Shown one piece after another: positions 26,373 through 35,167 of a stretch of 64,000 nt of DNA. The stretch is from the NCBI GenBank assembly GCA_037045155.1, contig JBAOIG010000002.1, forward strand, positions 124,001 through 188,000, given 5' to 3'. The position numbers were made by a program, and so were the translations under genes. Positions within the stretch are counted from its first letter, which is position 1, and the number at the start of each line of letters is the position of its first letter. This DNA is from Thermomicrobiales bacterium (lineage in GTDB: Bacteria; Chloroflexota; Chloroflexia; Thermomicrobiales; CFX8). The notes beneath the pieces were generated by a model, which worked only from the letters and a program-made list of their open reading frames with translations, searched no databases and was not told where the DNA came from.

Positions 26373-29342
26373 TCAGTCCGCCGCTTGCGCCTTCCCCACC
26401 CCCGGCCGCCAGACGTGCCCTGGCTGGACCTGTTCGGCCAGGACCTCGGCGATGTGCTGCACCCGCCGGCCGGTAAAGTGCTCGATCTGCTGGTGGCAGG
26501 AGACGCCGGCGATGGCGATCGTCGTCTCGGGCGGGGTCGTGCGGACCCGCGGGAAGAGGCGTTCCTCGCCGACCTTGCGCGAGACGTCGTAGTGCTCGGC
26601 CTCGTAGCCGAACGAGCCGGCCATCCCGCAGCAGCCCGCGCCGGACTCCTTCGCGTCGATCCCGGCCAGCCGCAGCGCATCCATCGACGCCTTCATGCCG
26701 ATCAGCGCCTTCTGGTGGCAGTGGCCGTGGAAGAAGACGGAGCGTGGCTCGCTGCGCCACTCGATCCCCAGATCCTCGGTCGCAGCGACGCGGGCCAGGA
26801 ACTCGTCGATCATGTACGAGTTGGCGGCGACGTGCGCGGCGTCCGGGTCGCCGGGCATCAGGTCGAGGTACTCGTCCCGCAGGGTGAAGATGCATGACGG
26901 CTCGGAGCCGACGATCGGGATGCCCTGGCGGGCGTAGGGCGCGAGGTGGAAGACGTTTTGCCGTGCCAGACCGCGCGCCTGCTCGACCAGCCCCTTCGAG
27001 AGCATCGGCCGGCCGCAGCACGCTCGCCGCGTCTCGACGATCACCTCGTACCCCGCCGCCTCCAGCAGCCGGACGGTCGCCCGGCCGACGCGCGGGTAGT
27101 TGTAGGTCGCGAAGGTGTCGTGGAAGTAGACGACCTGGCCACGAGTGTAGCGCGGCTCGGTGGCCTGCCGCGCGTCACGACGGGCGACATGCTTCGCCCA
27201 CCATGCCTCGAACGTCTCCTCGGCGAACGGCGATATCTCGCGCTCGGTGGCGATGCCGACCTTACGCATCGCGATCTTCGCCGCGGGCGAGCGCATTGCC
27301 GCGTTCGCCAGCTTCGGCGTCTTCGACGCCAGCTTCGACGAGGCATGGATGTTGGCGAAGATGCGCGTGCGCAGCGGGACGCCGTGCTCTTCGAGGTAGT
27401 GGGCCAGGTACTCGGTCTTGATCTTGGCCATATCGACGCTGGACGGGCACTCGGTCTTGCACGCCTTGCAGGAGATGCAGAGGTCGAGGACGTCGTAGAC
27501 CTCCGGCCCGAGCAGCTCCTCCGGCGAGAACATCCGGCCGGAGAGCGCGTTGCGCAGCGCGTTGGCCCGCGCGCGGGTGGTGTCCTTCTCGTCGCGGGTC
27601 GCCATGTACGACGGACACATCGTCCCGGCCCCGACCTTGCGGCAGACCCCCGCGCCGTTGCACATCTCGATCGCGCGGGCGAAGCCGCCCTCCCTCGAGA
27701 AATCGAGGAAGGTCTGAATCGGCACGGTCTGGTAGCTCGCGCCATAGCGCAGGCTCTCGGTCATCGGCGGCGCGTTGACCACCTTGCCGGGATTCATCAG
27801 CCCCTGCGGGTCGAAGATGCCCTTCAGCTCGCGCATCGCCTGATAGAGCTCGGGACCGAAGATCGTCTCGTTCAGCTCCGAGCGCTGGAGCCCGTCGCCG
27901 TGCTCGCCACTCAGCACGCCGCTGAAGCGGTGCGCCATCTCGGCGGCAGCGCGGGTAACCTCGTCCATCACGCGGACACCCTCGGCGTCCTTAAGGTTGA
28001 TCAACGGGCGGATATGCAGGCAGCCGGCGCTGGCATGGGCGTAGTAGGCCGCGACGGTGCCGTATTCGGCGCAGAGTCGCTTGATCTCGGCGACATATTC
28101 GGCCAGGTGCTCGACGGGGACGGAGACGTCCTCGATGCCGGGGATCGGCTTGGCGTCGCCCCGGATGCTCATCAGCAGCCCGAGGCCGGCCTTGCGGACT
28201 GTCCAGACGTCGGTCTGGCCCTTCGCGTCGAACACGCGGACGATCGGCGTGTGGGGCAGCAGTCCCTTCTGGCGCAGGTGATACTCGAGCTTGTCGACCT
28301 TGTCGCGTAGCTCCTCGTCGGTCTCGCCGTAGAACTCGACCGCCAGCACTGCCTCCGGATTGCCAGTGATGTTGGCGATCTGGGCGGCGTAGCCCGGCTG
28401 CTGACGGGTCAGCTCGATCAGCATGCGGTCCATCAGCTCGACCGCCGACGGCTCGACCTCGAGGATCGACGTCGTCACCTCCATCGACTCGACCAGGTCG
28501 TCGAACTGCAGCAGCGCCAGCGCCGTCTTTGTCGGGCGCGGAACGAGGCCGACCGTTACGTCGAGCAGCGTCCCGAACGTGCCCTCCGATGAGGCCAGCA
28601 GGCGAGCCGGATTGAAGTCGTCCTTCAGCAGCTCGTTCAGCGAGTAACCGGTCGCGCGCCGCCAGTGGCGCGGGAAATCGCGGGCGATCAGTGGCGCGCG
28701 CTGCTCCTGGAAGGCAACGATCTTCGTCATCAGCCGGCCGAGCGCGTCGTCCTGCCCGGCCCGCGCCAGCGCGGATCGGTCGAGCGCGACGGTCGCGCCA
28801 TCGGCCAGCAGCAGCGAGACCTGCTGCAGGTGGTCGGCGGTCATCCCGTAGAGGATCGAGTGCGCGCCGGCCGAGTTGTTCGAGACGACCCCGCCGACTG
28901 TCGCGCGGTTGCTGGAGCTGGGGTCGGGACCGTACATCAGGCCGTGCGGCAGCAGCTTCGTGTTCAGCAGGTCGAGGTTGATCCCCGGCTGGACGCGGGC
29001 GGTGCGCTCCTCGGGATTGATCTCCAGCACGTCATTCATGTACTTCGAGAGATCGATGACGAGCGAGTGGCCGACGGTCTGGCCGGCCAGCGCCGAGCCG
29101 CCCCCGCGCGGCAGGATCGAGATGCCGTGCTTCGCCGCCAGCTCATGGGCGGCGCGCACGTCGTCGGCGTGGCGCGGGATGACGACGCCGACCGGCTCAA
29201 TCTGGTAATTGCTCGCGTCAGTCGAGTAGAGCATCCGCGACGTGCGATCGAAGCGCACCTCGCCATCGATACGCCCGCGCAGCTCCGCCTCGAGCATAAC
29301 CGTCGCCCCGTCGGGCTTCGCCATCGGTACTGTCGTCGCCAT
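26373..29342 (-). CDS. FAD-linked oxidase fused to Fe-S/CCG domains (D-lactate/glycolate-dehydrogenase type)
   Basis: The 989-aa protein fuses a flavin oxidoreductase to an electron-transfer module and probably oxidises a 2-hydroxy acid, passing electrons to the quinone pool. The order is FAD-binding type 4 domain (about 40-260, with PRGGGSALAGQTVG), FAD-oxidase C-terminal domain (about 280-520, with HASAGCLHIRPL and GEHGDG), a ferredoxin-like region with CNGAGVCRKVGAGTMCP and CISCKACKTECP, and two CCG motifs (ACCGRPM, GAGCCGMAGSFG). In E. coli these parts are separate GlcD and GlcF proteins. The ribosome site gggagg lies 7 nt upstream. Its 5' and 3' ends are both duplicated elsewhere nearby. 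Confidence 0.92.
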   Translation of the reverse strand: MATTVPMAKPDGATVMLEAELRGRIDGEVRFDRTSRMLYSTDASNYQIEPVGVVIPRHADDVRAAHELAAKHGISILPRGGGSALAGQTVGHSLVIDLSKYMNDVLEINPEERTARVQPGINLDLLNTKLLPHGLMYGPDPSSSNRATVGGVVSNNSAGAHSILYGMTADHLQQVSLLLADGATVALDRSALARAGQDDALGRLMTKIVAFQEQRAPLIARDFPRHWRRATGYSLNELLKDDFNPARLLASSEGTFGTLLDVTVGLVPRPTKTALALLQFDDLVESMEVTTSILEVEPSAVELMDRMLIELTRQQPGYAAQIANITGNPEAVLAVEFYGETDEELRDKVDKLEYHLRQKGLLPHTPIVRVFDAKGQTDVWTVRKAGLGLLMSIRGDAKPIPGIEDVSVPVEHLAEYVAEIKRLCAEYGTVAAYYAHASAGCLHIRPLINLKDAEGVRVMDEVTRAAAEMAHRFSGVLSGEHGDGLQRSELNETIFGPELYQAMRELKGIFDPQGLMNPGKVVNAPPMTESLRYGASYQTVPIQTFLDFSREGGFARAIEMCNGAGVCRKVGAGTMCPSYMATRDEKDTTRARANALRNALSGRMFSPEELLGPEVYDVLDLCISCKACKTECPSSVDMAKIKTEYLAHYLEEHGVPLRTRIFANIHASSKLASKTPKLANAAMRSPAAKIAMRKVGIATEREISPFAEETFEAWWAKHVARRDARQATEPRYTRGQVVYFHDTFATYNYPRVGRATVRLLEAAGYEVIVETRRACCGRPMLSKGLVEQARGLARQNVFHLAPYARQGIPIVGSEPSCIFTLRDEYLDLMPGDPDAAHVAANSYMIDEFLARVAATEDLGIEWRSEPRSVFFHGHCHQKALIGMKASMDALRLAGIDAKESGAGCCGMAGSFGYEAEHYDVSRKVGEERLFPRVRTTPPETTIAIAGVSCHQQIEHFTGRRVQHIAEVLAEQVQPGHVWRPGVGKAQAAD

Positions 29343-29678
29343 GAAAGCCTCCCGCGTGGTCTCCTCGCCCTGCCCAGAGATCGCAGTGTACAGCAGGATC
29401 GGAGGGTCGGGTCATCGCGTAGACACGCGAACCCGTCGGGGAGCCGTCGGCGGTGGCGGACCAATGCGTCTCGAATGGTCGACGTAAGCTGTGTACGGAC
29501 GGGACAGCTTTCGATGCCCCACACACTTGTGATTGACGTTGGGGGTCTACTTGACAGAATACAAGTCGTTGCATACTATTGAGTTAACAAGCATTCGTAA
29601 TCGACGCGTGTCATCAGGCACTGTCGCAATCTCGTCCCATGCTGACAACCCCGCCAGTGCTTTGATAGGAGGCTCCTC
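29343..29678. other. divergent intergenic region between FAD oxidase and exported-protein gene
   Basis: No gene is seen. The left half, as far as about 29467, is the duplicated leader of the oxidase; the right half holds the promoter at 29551-29579. The middle part (about 29468-29535) has no counterpart in copy B, where the MITE-like repeat sits instead. Confidence 0.55.
29551..29579 (+). promoter_or_regulatory. consensus promoter of exported-protein gene, copy A
   Basis: TTGACA (29551-29556) and TACTAT (29574-29579) are 17 bp apart, about 100 bp before the gene. Copy B has the same promoter (TTGACA-N17-TATTAT), and so does the paralogue at 7 kb. Confidence 0.75.
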
Positions 29679-30557
29679 CTGGGCAAGAGCACCTTCGCCA
29701 TCGCGCTTCTCGCGATATTGACAGCAGTGCTCCTTGCAGTTGTCACTGCGGGTGGCGACCGTGACTCGATCGCGGGACACATCCCTGGGTCACGACCGCC
29801 ACTACCAACAACTGGGCTGGTTCCAGAGGGTAACAATCTGCCAGTGCTAGCCACAGTCGCACCACCGGATGCTGATTCTCGACCTTGGCTGATGCAGAGT
29901 CCGGTCCGTGCGAACGCCGTCCTGCACTGGGTGGAATCCAGCGCGGCGTCGGGAGAGTCGACGATCGTTTCCGAGATCTGGGTGCAGCTCGATGGCGACG
30001 GTGTCATCAAGCGTCTGCACACCATCTCCACCGATAGCGACGGCGGATTTGTGCAGGAGAACGGGTATGAGGACCGGACCGCCTACACCGTCTGGGCAGC
30101 CGGCACGAACCAGCTACATCCGGGAGGCGCCGCCTGCGTCGAAGCCGGCAGTTCGCCACCACCACCGGGGCCGGCCGGTCCGCCGTTTCTCGTCGATGCG
30201 GTCACGCTGCAACAGTACGGATTTTCCCTGGTAACGGGCGACGCTCCGATCGTGCCAACGACGCCACCTCTTGATGGCGTCGAACCACGGCAGTCGTTCT
30301 CGGCGAACGGCCCGTTGACGACGTGGGAGAAGCAGTTGGAGCGACCAGGCGGCGGCACAACCGTCATGCGAGGGTCGATTGGCGCGGCGCAACGTGGCAT
30401 CTCCAGCAGCCTGACCGAGCTGGCGGCGGATGGATCCGTCATCCGGATGTCCGAAGGCGCCTATGGCCGGCTCGATGTCTACGACCCTGCGGTCGTGCCC
30501 AACGCCGTGTTCGCAAAGGTCTCGACTATCGAGGAGCAATGTCATGGACCACGATAA
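29679..30557 (+). CDS. membrane-anchored exported protein, copy A
   Basis: The protein has an N-terminal hydrophobic anchor (FAIALLAILTAVLLAVV) and an external domain with landmarks ANAVLHWVES, EIWVQLDGDG, a Pro-rich loop (SSPPPPGPAGPPF), GVEPRQSF and a terminal EEQCHGPR. Function is unknown; it belongs to the family seen at 6997-7830. In copy B the start codon is GTG with taggagg 6 nt upstream; the same site here reads CTG (29679), so this copy either uses CTG or starts at TTG 29718. The stop overlaps the start of the next gene, suggesting coupling. Confidence 0.65.
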   Translation: MGKSTFAIALLAILTAVLLAVVTAGGDRDSIAGHIPGSRPPLPTTGLVPEGNNLPVLATVAPPDADSRPWLMQSPVRANAVLHWVESSAASGESTIVSEIWVQLDGDGVIKRLHTISTDSDGGFVQENGYEDRTAYTVWAAGTNQLHPGGAACVEAGSSPPPPGPAGPPFLVDAVTLQQYGFSLVTGDAPIVPTTPPLDGVEPRQSFSANGPLTTWEKQLERPGGGTTVMRGSIGAAQRGISSSLTELAADGSVIRMSEGAYGRLDVYDPAVVPNAVFAKVSTIEEQCHGPR

Positions 30558-31016
30558 GTGCAGATATCTCCTAGCGGTCGTAGTTTTAGCCACAGTGCTT
30601 GCAGGCGCCCTTTTTGCACCGTCGACAGCGCATGCCGGGTGGACGCCATGGTCATGTGGATGGGCAGTTCAGGATTACTATGTACAAGGAGGCGATCTCG
30701 ACGGCAGCGCTTGTGCGCGCTGGAATGACACATTCGGTTGGGATGTTTGGGGACAAACGTGGGTTCCAACGTCGTACCGGATTGACACAATGGTTATTGG
30801 ACAGAGGATACGTGCACCAGTTCTTGGACGAATCAAATGACGGGATCTGGCACCGCGTATAATGCCACCTATGGAGATAGTGGATCGGCAGCGTTTGGAT
30901 ACTATCAATCCTGTAAACCATGGGAGGTTCATCAATATCGCGTATACTATTCCGGATCGCGCATGAGATATAGCACATCCTCATGGGAAGGAACATATGG
31001 CTTTTGGTATCCATGA
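30544..31016 (+). pseudogene. exported Trp/Tyr-rich protein, one frameshift
   Basis: The ATG lies within the end of the preceding gene. A signal peptide (LLAVVVLATVLAGALFAPSTAHA) is followed by an aromatic domain (GWTPWSCGW..., WGQTWVPTSY). The frame closes at 30840, but the next frame continues smoothly from about 30786 (GYWTEDTCTSSW, GSAAFGYYQSCKPW) to a stop at 31016 and has the same Trp/Tyr/Gly bias. One missing base in caa-tgg near 30790 would join them into a protein of about 157 residues. Whether that is a real mutation or a sequencing slip cannot be told. I do not recognise the family. Confidence 0.55.
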
Positions 31017-31088
31017 CGCGACGACGCTATTGCGTCGACCCCTCGATAATACCTTGGCAAGCGCGATCAATGGCTCGCATCGATCGCG

Positions 31089-31204
31089 CAGAGCATCCGC
31101 GACGTGCGATCGAAGCGCACCTCGCCGTCAATGCGCCCGCGCAGCTCTGCCTGCAGCATCACCGTCGCCCCATCGGGCGTCGTCTTCGGTAGTGTCGTCG
31201 CCAT
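31089..31204 (-). pseudogene. duplicated 5' end of the FAD/Fe-S oxidase
   Basis: Encodes the first 38 or so residues of the oxidase (MATT-, GATVMLQAELRGRIDGEV) and then diverges. It is the left edge of segmental copy B and is not functional. Confidence 0.85.
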
Positions 31205-31338
31205 GAAAGCCTCCCGCGTGGTCTCCTCGCCCTGCCCAGAGATCGCAGTGTACAGCAGGATCGAAGGGGCGGGTCATCGCGTAGACACGCGGAACCCGTC
31301 GGGCAGCCGTCGGCGGTGGCGGACCAATGCGTCTTGTG

Positions 31339-31711
31339 GGTTGTCAACGCCTCACTGTCCGATCGGCAGCCTGCTCCTCCCCCTGTCATCCTGAACCGCA
31401 GTGAAGGATCTCCCTCCCGCTCGATGCAGTCCAACGCAGGAGAGATCCTTCGGCTGAGGCCTCAATAGTCAACCGCAGTGAATATGTCACCCTTGAGGGT
31501 GTCACTGGCTCTGTCATTCTGAGCGAAGCGAAGAATCCGTCCCTCCTCGGTGGCAGCGAACGCGGGGAAACGGATCCTTCACTCCGTTCAGGATGACAGA
31601 AGACCGGGAGGCTGCCGACCTGACAAATCCCCTGCGGGTCGACTACTCAGAATGACAGGCCACGGGGGTGGCTGCCGCGCCAACATTCGTGCCACGTTGA
31701 CGTTGACAGCC
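31339..31711. repeat. MITE-like repeat, copy 2 (longer)
   Basis: It has the same ends as copy 1 (GGTTGTCAACG at 31339; TGACGTTGACAGCC ending at 31711) and shared interior blocks, with an extra segment holding two units of a tgtcat-ctgaa-gaagga(t)c type, a common dispersed palindromic unit. It lies where copy A has unrelated sequence, so it entered copy B after or during the duplication. Confidence 0.7.
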
Positions 31712-31737
31712 TACTTATGATGACAGTCGGGAGCTAC

Positions 31738-31766
31738 TTGACACAACAGGAGTCGTCGACTATTAT
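31738..31766 (+). promoter_or_regulatory. consensus promoter of exported-protein gene, copy B
   Basis: TTGACA (31738-31743), 17 bp, TATTAT (31761-31766). It now drives a gene that is interrupted by an insertion. Confidence 0.7.
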
Positions 31767-31865
31767 CGAACCAACAAATAGTCATAGTTGCCAGGTTTTG
31801 TCTGGCACTGTCGCCATCTCGTCCCATGCTGACAACCCCGCCAGTGCTTTGATAGGAGGCTCCTC

Positions 31866-32037
31866 GTGGGCAAGAGGACCTTCGCCATCGCGCTTCTCTC
31901 GATATTAGCAGCAATGCTCCTTGCAGTTGTCACTGCGGGTGGCGACCGTGACTCGATCGCGGGACACATCCCTGGGTCACGACCGCCACTACCAACAACT
32001 GGGCTGGTTCCAGACGGTAACAATCTGTCAGTGCTAG
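31866..32037 (+). pseudogene. exported-protein gene copy B, 5' part
   Basis: GTG 31866 with taggagg upstream begins MGKRTFAIALLSILAAM, the signal anchor of the family, and continues to SRPPLPTTGLVPDGNNLSVL. The frame is then cut by the IS5-like element inside a CTAG. The 3' part resumes at 34457. Confidence 0.85.
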
Positions 32038-32124
32038 AGGGTGTTATGCACTTAAGCGAATGCTCGGTGCCCTTGGGCCAAGGATACCAGAACACTTCGC
32101 AATCCCTACCCGAGTGATGTCAGC

Positions 32125-32397
32125 GACGACGAACAGGGGTATACGGGGCGGAACGCGGAGGAGGCTGCCGCCGGCTGGGGGATCCGGCTGGAGGTGGTGA
32201 AGTTGCCGGAGGCGCGACAGGGATTTGTGCTCTTGCCGTGGCGCTGGGTGGCCGAGCGCTCGTTCGCCTCGCTGCGCCGGTTTCGGCGTCTGGCCAGGGA
32301 TTATGCGCGCATGCCGGGGACGGTCGCGGGTTGCATCTGGTCGCGTTCGCCGCGTTGATGTTCGGTCGACTCACGAAGATCCTGCTAGTGATGAGTG
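32125..32397 (+). pseudogene. IS5-family transposase C-terminal fragment (left)
   Basis: It encodes GYTGRNAEEAAAGWGIRLEVV, then RWVAERSFASLRRFRRLARDY, the C-terminal DDE-transposase block with the catalytic Glu, and, after one frameshift, HLVAFAALMFGRL. The N-terminal half is missing. Confidence 0.8.
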
Positions 32398-32477
32398 CAC
32401 AATACCCTATTGTAAATCGGTGATCAAGTGAAGTATACCCGACGAAGGACAAAAACTCAACTGGAAAGGTGCGCACC

Positions 32478-33131
32478 ATGAGGAAGGTATCGGTGTTCAT
32501 CATCATCGCTACAATCGTAGCGACGACGGGATACGCATGGGCAGCCACCGGGGTAACGTGGAAGGGGCCAAAGTATCGAGGGACCGCAGGTCTCAGTTGG
32601 TACGCGCCTTCGTGGATCAATTATTGGGGAGGCTATAAAACATACAGCCAACTCGGTGCCTGGGGCCATCATGTTTATGCAAGCACAGACTCGACCTATT
32701 ACGACGCCAATCGCCGGTCGAGCTTGTATTCCTATTGGCAAGGAACCAACTACCAGTATGTCCCGACGACGATAAGTTTTGATGACCAAGCAGTTGGCGG
32801 CGGCTACCATGCTGGAGGAATTCATGCCACAGGTTGGTATTACACGAACTTCCCTAATATCGAGAAGTGGAGCCAAGACGATAACGGCGACGGCCGGCAC
32901 GAGGAGGTCAAGTTCAGATGGTCACCATCGTTCTCGCCAGGAGGCTACAACATAGAGGTTGAGTATTGGGATCCTAACTTTAACTTCAACACTGGACTGG
33001 GGGACACGGGAGAGATCAACGTTTCTTCTTATATAACGACAGCGATCGGTCGATATAGAGTGGGATCGACCTGGCTCTGCAAGTTCACATACCCGAGTTC
33101 TCGTGCGAACTCTTGGCCATTCAATTGTTGA
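32478..33131 (+). CDS. exported Trp/Tyr-rich protein in the IS5-like element
   Basis: The 217-aa product has a clear signal peptide (VSVFIIIATIVATTGYAWA) and a mature domain rich in Trp, Tyr and Gly (LSWYAPSWINYWGGY, HATGWYYTNFPNIEKW), with one Cys near the C-terminus and one as the last residue. A short DDNGDG run could bind calcium. I do not recognise the family. ATG 32478 follows ggaaagg by 8 nt. The GC is well below that of the chromosome. It precedes a membrane-anchored protein by 38 bp in the same orientation, so the two are probably one transcript. Confidence 0.65.
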   Translation: MRKVSVFIIIATIVATTGYAWAATGVTWKGPKYRGTAGLSWYAPSWINYWGGYKTYSQLGAWGHHVYASTDSTYYDANRRSSLYSYWQGTNYQYVPTTISFDDQAVGGGYHAGGIHATGWYYTNFPNIEKWSQDDNGDGRHEEVKFRWSPSFSPGGYNIEVEYWDPNFNFNTGLGDTGEINVSSYITTAIGRYRVGSTWLCKFTYPSSRANSWPFNC

Positions 33132-33169
33132 TCGATTTCCGTCGCGATCATACCTTTTAAGGAGGCGAA

Positions 33170-33922
33170 ATGCGCGGTCTTAACCGACAACAAAGGATTC
33201 GACGCGGCGCTGCAACATTCGCTATCGTGGCGTTCGTCTCGCTAGCGATCATGAGGATGAGCGACAAGGCGACCATTGCCGAGCCGGAGTTCCCGCCTCT
33301 CGCAAGCGATACGCTGCAGCAGGGTCCTGGATGGACGATCCGAACCGAGGAGTTCGACGGCAATGTCGCCGCTGGCGTTATCTTCAGCTCATACAGCCGC
33401 GAATCCCTCCTGTCATACGCAGACGCCGCGAGGTCGAACACAGAGGCAACATTCAGCCAGCACGAAACAGTGCCGGCGCTGGTGACGTTTCGTCGGCCAG
33501 TTCCCATTGATGAGTTCGCGGGACTGATTGAGCCCTCGGGCGCAACGGTCATCAGCTACCAGATCCGCACGATCGAGCCAGATGGGCGGCGTGGCACACT
33601 CGGTGGTGCGCCCGAACCGAACGGCGTTGTGCTAGACCTCGACCATGTCGCCGACTTTGCCGCGCGGCAGGAGAGTAAAGGTGCTAGCCCGCTACGTATC
33701 CTCGGCGTCATCGATGCGGAGGTTGTCGTTGATCGACAGTCGTATGACGCGCTGTCCAAGCTCGATGCGGTATTTCTCGTCGACCTGACTCGAGCAACGG
33801 TTGTTGATTCATTATCGATGGATCTTCGGGAGAAGATCGCCATCAGCGACGTGCGTCTGGAACCGCTCTATTGGCATCTCGAAGACACGGGGCTGGTGTC
33901 CTCTTCGGTTGAAGGTCCATAA
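33170..33922 (+). CDS. membrane-anchored protein in the IS5-like element
   Basis: The 250-aa product has a short basic N-terminus and a hydrophobic anchor (ATFAIVAFVSLAIM), followed by an external domain with no recognisable motif (VTFRRPVPIDEFAGLIEPSG; VVDSLSMDLREKIAI). The ribosome site taaggagg lies just before the ATG. It follows the exported aromatic protein directly. The pairing of a small exported aromatic protein with an anchored partner recalls the 29679/30544 pair, but the sequences do not align. Confidence 0.65.
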   Translation: MRGLNRQQRIRRGAATFAIVAFVSLAIMRMSDKATIAEPEFPPLASDTLQQGPGWTIRTEEFDGNVAAGVIFSSYSRESLLSYADAARSNTEATFSQHETVPALVTFRRPVPIDEFAGLIEPSGATVISYQIRTIEPDGRRGTLGGAPEPNGVVLDLDHVADFAARQESKGASPLRILGVIDAEVVVDRQSYDALSKLDAVFLVDLTRATVVDSLSMDLREKIAISDVRLEPLYWHLEDTGLVSSSVEGP

Positions 33923-34062
33923 TCCATAGCCTTCGCTGGCACGCGTATTCCAGGCGGATACGCAGGGAGAGTTGTCCCGGATGCGAAGATTCGCCTTCAT
34001 CGTTCCGACGACCATTGGCAGCGCGGCGGCTCCACCTGCGCCTCTCCGCTACTACCCTGCGC

Positions 34063-34266
34063 CCGACGCTGGAGGTGGCGCTGGCTGGCACGACCGTCGT
34101 CCTCTCCAACGAGGTTGCCGAGGCGTACGACCGGCTCCTATGCGCGCCGACCGGTCCGTCGCCGGCGATGGTCAACGCCGTCCTCGACGCGCTGACTCCG
34201 GCCGGCATCACCTACCTCGACATGCCGCTGTCGGCACCGAAGGTGTGGGCGGCGTTGCAGGCAGGT
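34063..34266 (+). pseudogene. molybdenum hydroxylase large-subunit C-terminal remnant
   Basis: The frame encodes [26 protein letters not shown], then PKVWAAL, which is the typical C-terminus of CO/xanthine dehydrogenase-type molybdopterin subunits (NAV-DALaPlGi-hiDMPlTpekVW). Only the last 60 or so residues are present and no partner subunits are nearby. It runs straight into the right transposase fragment. Confidence 0.65.
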
Positions 34267-34270
34267 GGGC

Positions 34271-34429
34271 ATGCATGTCGAGCCGAAACGCTGGATCGTT
34301 GAGCAGACGTTTGGCTGGTTGAATCGATACCGGCGGTTGAGCAAGGATTACGAGGCACATCCCGAGACGAGTGAAGTCATGATCTTGATCGCGATGACGC
34401 ACCTGATGGTTCGCAGAGTTCGAACATAG
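34271..34429 (+). pseudogene. IS5-family transposase C-terminal fragment (right)
   Basis: 52 residues, with [22 protein letters not shown] and the end [14 protein letters not shown], the C-terminal block of an IS5-type transposase of a different subgroup from the left fragment. It stops 17 bp before the right inverted repeat begins, as expected of the element's own transposase. Confidence 0.8.
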
Positions 34430-34456
34430 CCTTCTCAGACAGGATCATAACACCCT

Positions 34457-35167
34457 CTAGCCACAGTCGCACCGCCGGATGCTGATTCTCGACCTTGGCT
34501 GATGCAGAGTCCGGTCCGTGCGAACGCCGTCCTGCACTGGGTGGAATCCAGCGCGGCGTCGGGAGAGTCGACGATCGTTTCCGAGATCTGGGTGCAGCTC
34601 GATGGCGACGGTGTCATCAAGCGTCTGCACACCATCTCCACCGATAGCGACGGCGGATTTGTGCAGGAGAACGGGTATGAGGACCGGACCGCCTACACCG
34701 TCTGGGCAGCCGGCACGAACCAGCTACATCCGGGAGGCGCCGCCTGCGTCGAAGCCGGCAGTTCGCCACCACCACCGGGGCCGGCCGGTCCGCCGTTTCT
34801 CGTCGATGCGGTCACGCTGCAACAGTACGGATTTTTCCTGGTAACGGGCGACGCTCCGATCGTGCCAACGACGCCACCTCTTGATGGCGTCGAACCACGG
34901 CGGTCGTTCTCGGCGAACGGTCCGTTGACGACGTGGGAGAAGCAGTTGGAACGACGAGGCGGCGGCACAACAGTCATGCGAGGGGCGATTGGCGCGGCGC
35001 AACGTGGCATCTCCAGCAGCCTGACCGAGCTGGCGGCGGATGGATCCGTCATCCGAATGTCCGAAGGCGCCTATGGCCGGCTCGATGTCTACGATCCTGC
35101 GGTCGTGCCCAACACCGTGTTCGCAAAGGTCTCGACTGTCGAGGAGCAATGTCATGGACCACGATAA
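34457..35167 (+). pseudogene. exported-protein gene copy B, 3' part
   Basis: From the second CTAG onward the sequence repeats 29853-30557 with a few substitutions and ends in EEQCHGPR. Duplication similarity goes on to about 35190, where the following gene (start of the 30544 gene) breaks off after a few codons. Confidence 0.85.

Larger units (their letters stand above)
29228..30578. repeat. segmental duplication, copy A
   Basis: This stretch contains the 5' end of the FAD oxidase, its upstream region, and the exported-protein gene with the first bases of the following gene. It is repeated in the same order at 31089-32037 plus 34457-35190, where the second copy is interrupted by a MITE-like repeat and an IS5-like element. 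Identity is high across several hundred bases, so the event is fairly recent. Confidence 0.85.
31089..32037. repeat. segmental duplication, copy B, left part
   Basis: It repeats 29228 to about 29850 and is enlarged by the MITE-like repeat at 31339-31711. It ends at the CTAG target of the IS5-like element; the rest of the copy continues at 34457-35190. Confidence 0.85.
32038..34456. mobile_element. IS5-like element with cargo, 2.4 kb
   Basis: The ends are a perfect 11-bp inverted repeat (AGGGTGTTATG at 32038-32048; its complement at 34446-34456). CTAG is duplicated outside (32034-32037, 34457-34460), and the single CTAG is intact in copy A, which proves the insertion point. IS5-group elements favour a YTAR target and give 4-bp duplications. 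The element holds two fragments of different IS5-type transposases, two exported-protein genes of low GC and a remnant of a molybdenum hydroxylase gene. No complete transposase remains, so movement would need help in trans. Confidence 0.85.

Noticed and set aside
26946..28310. 454-codon + strand frame opposite the FAD oxidase
   Set aside because: Shadow of the oxidase coding strand, without start support or motifs.
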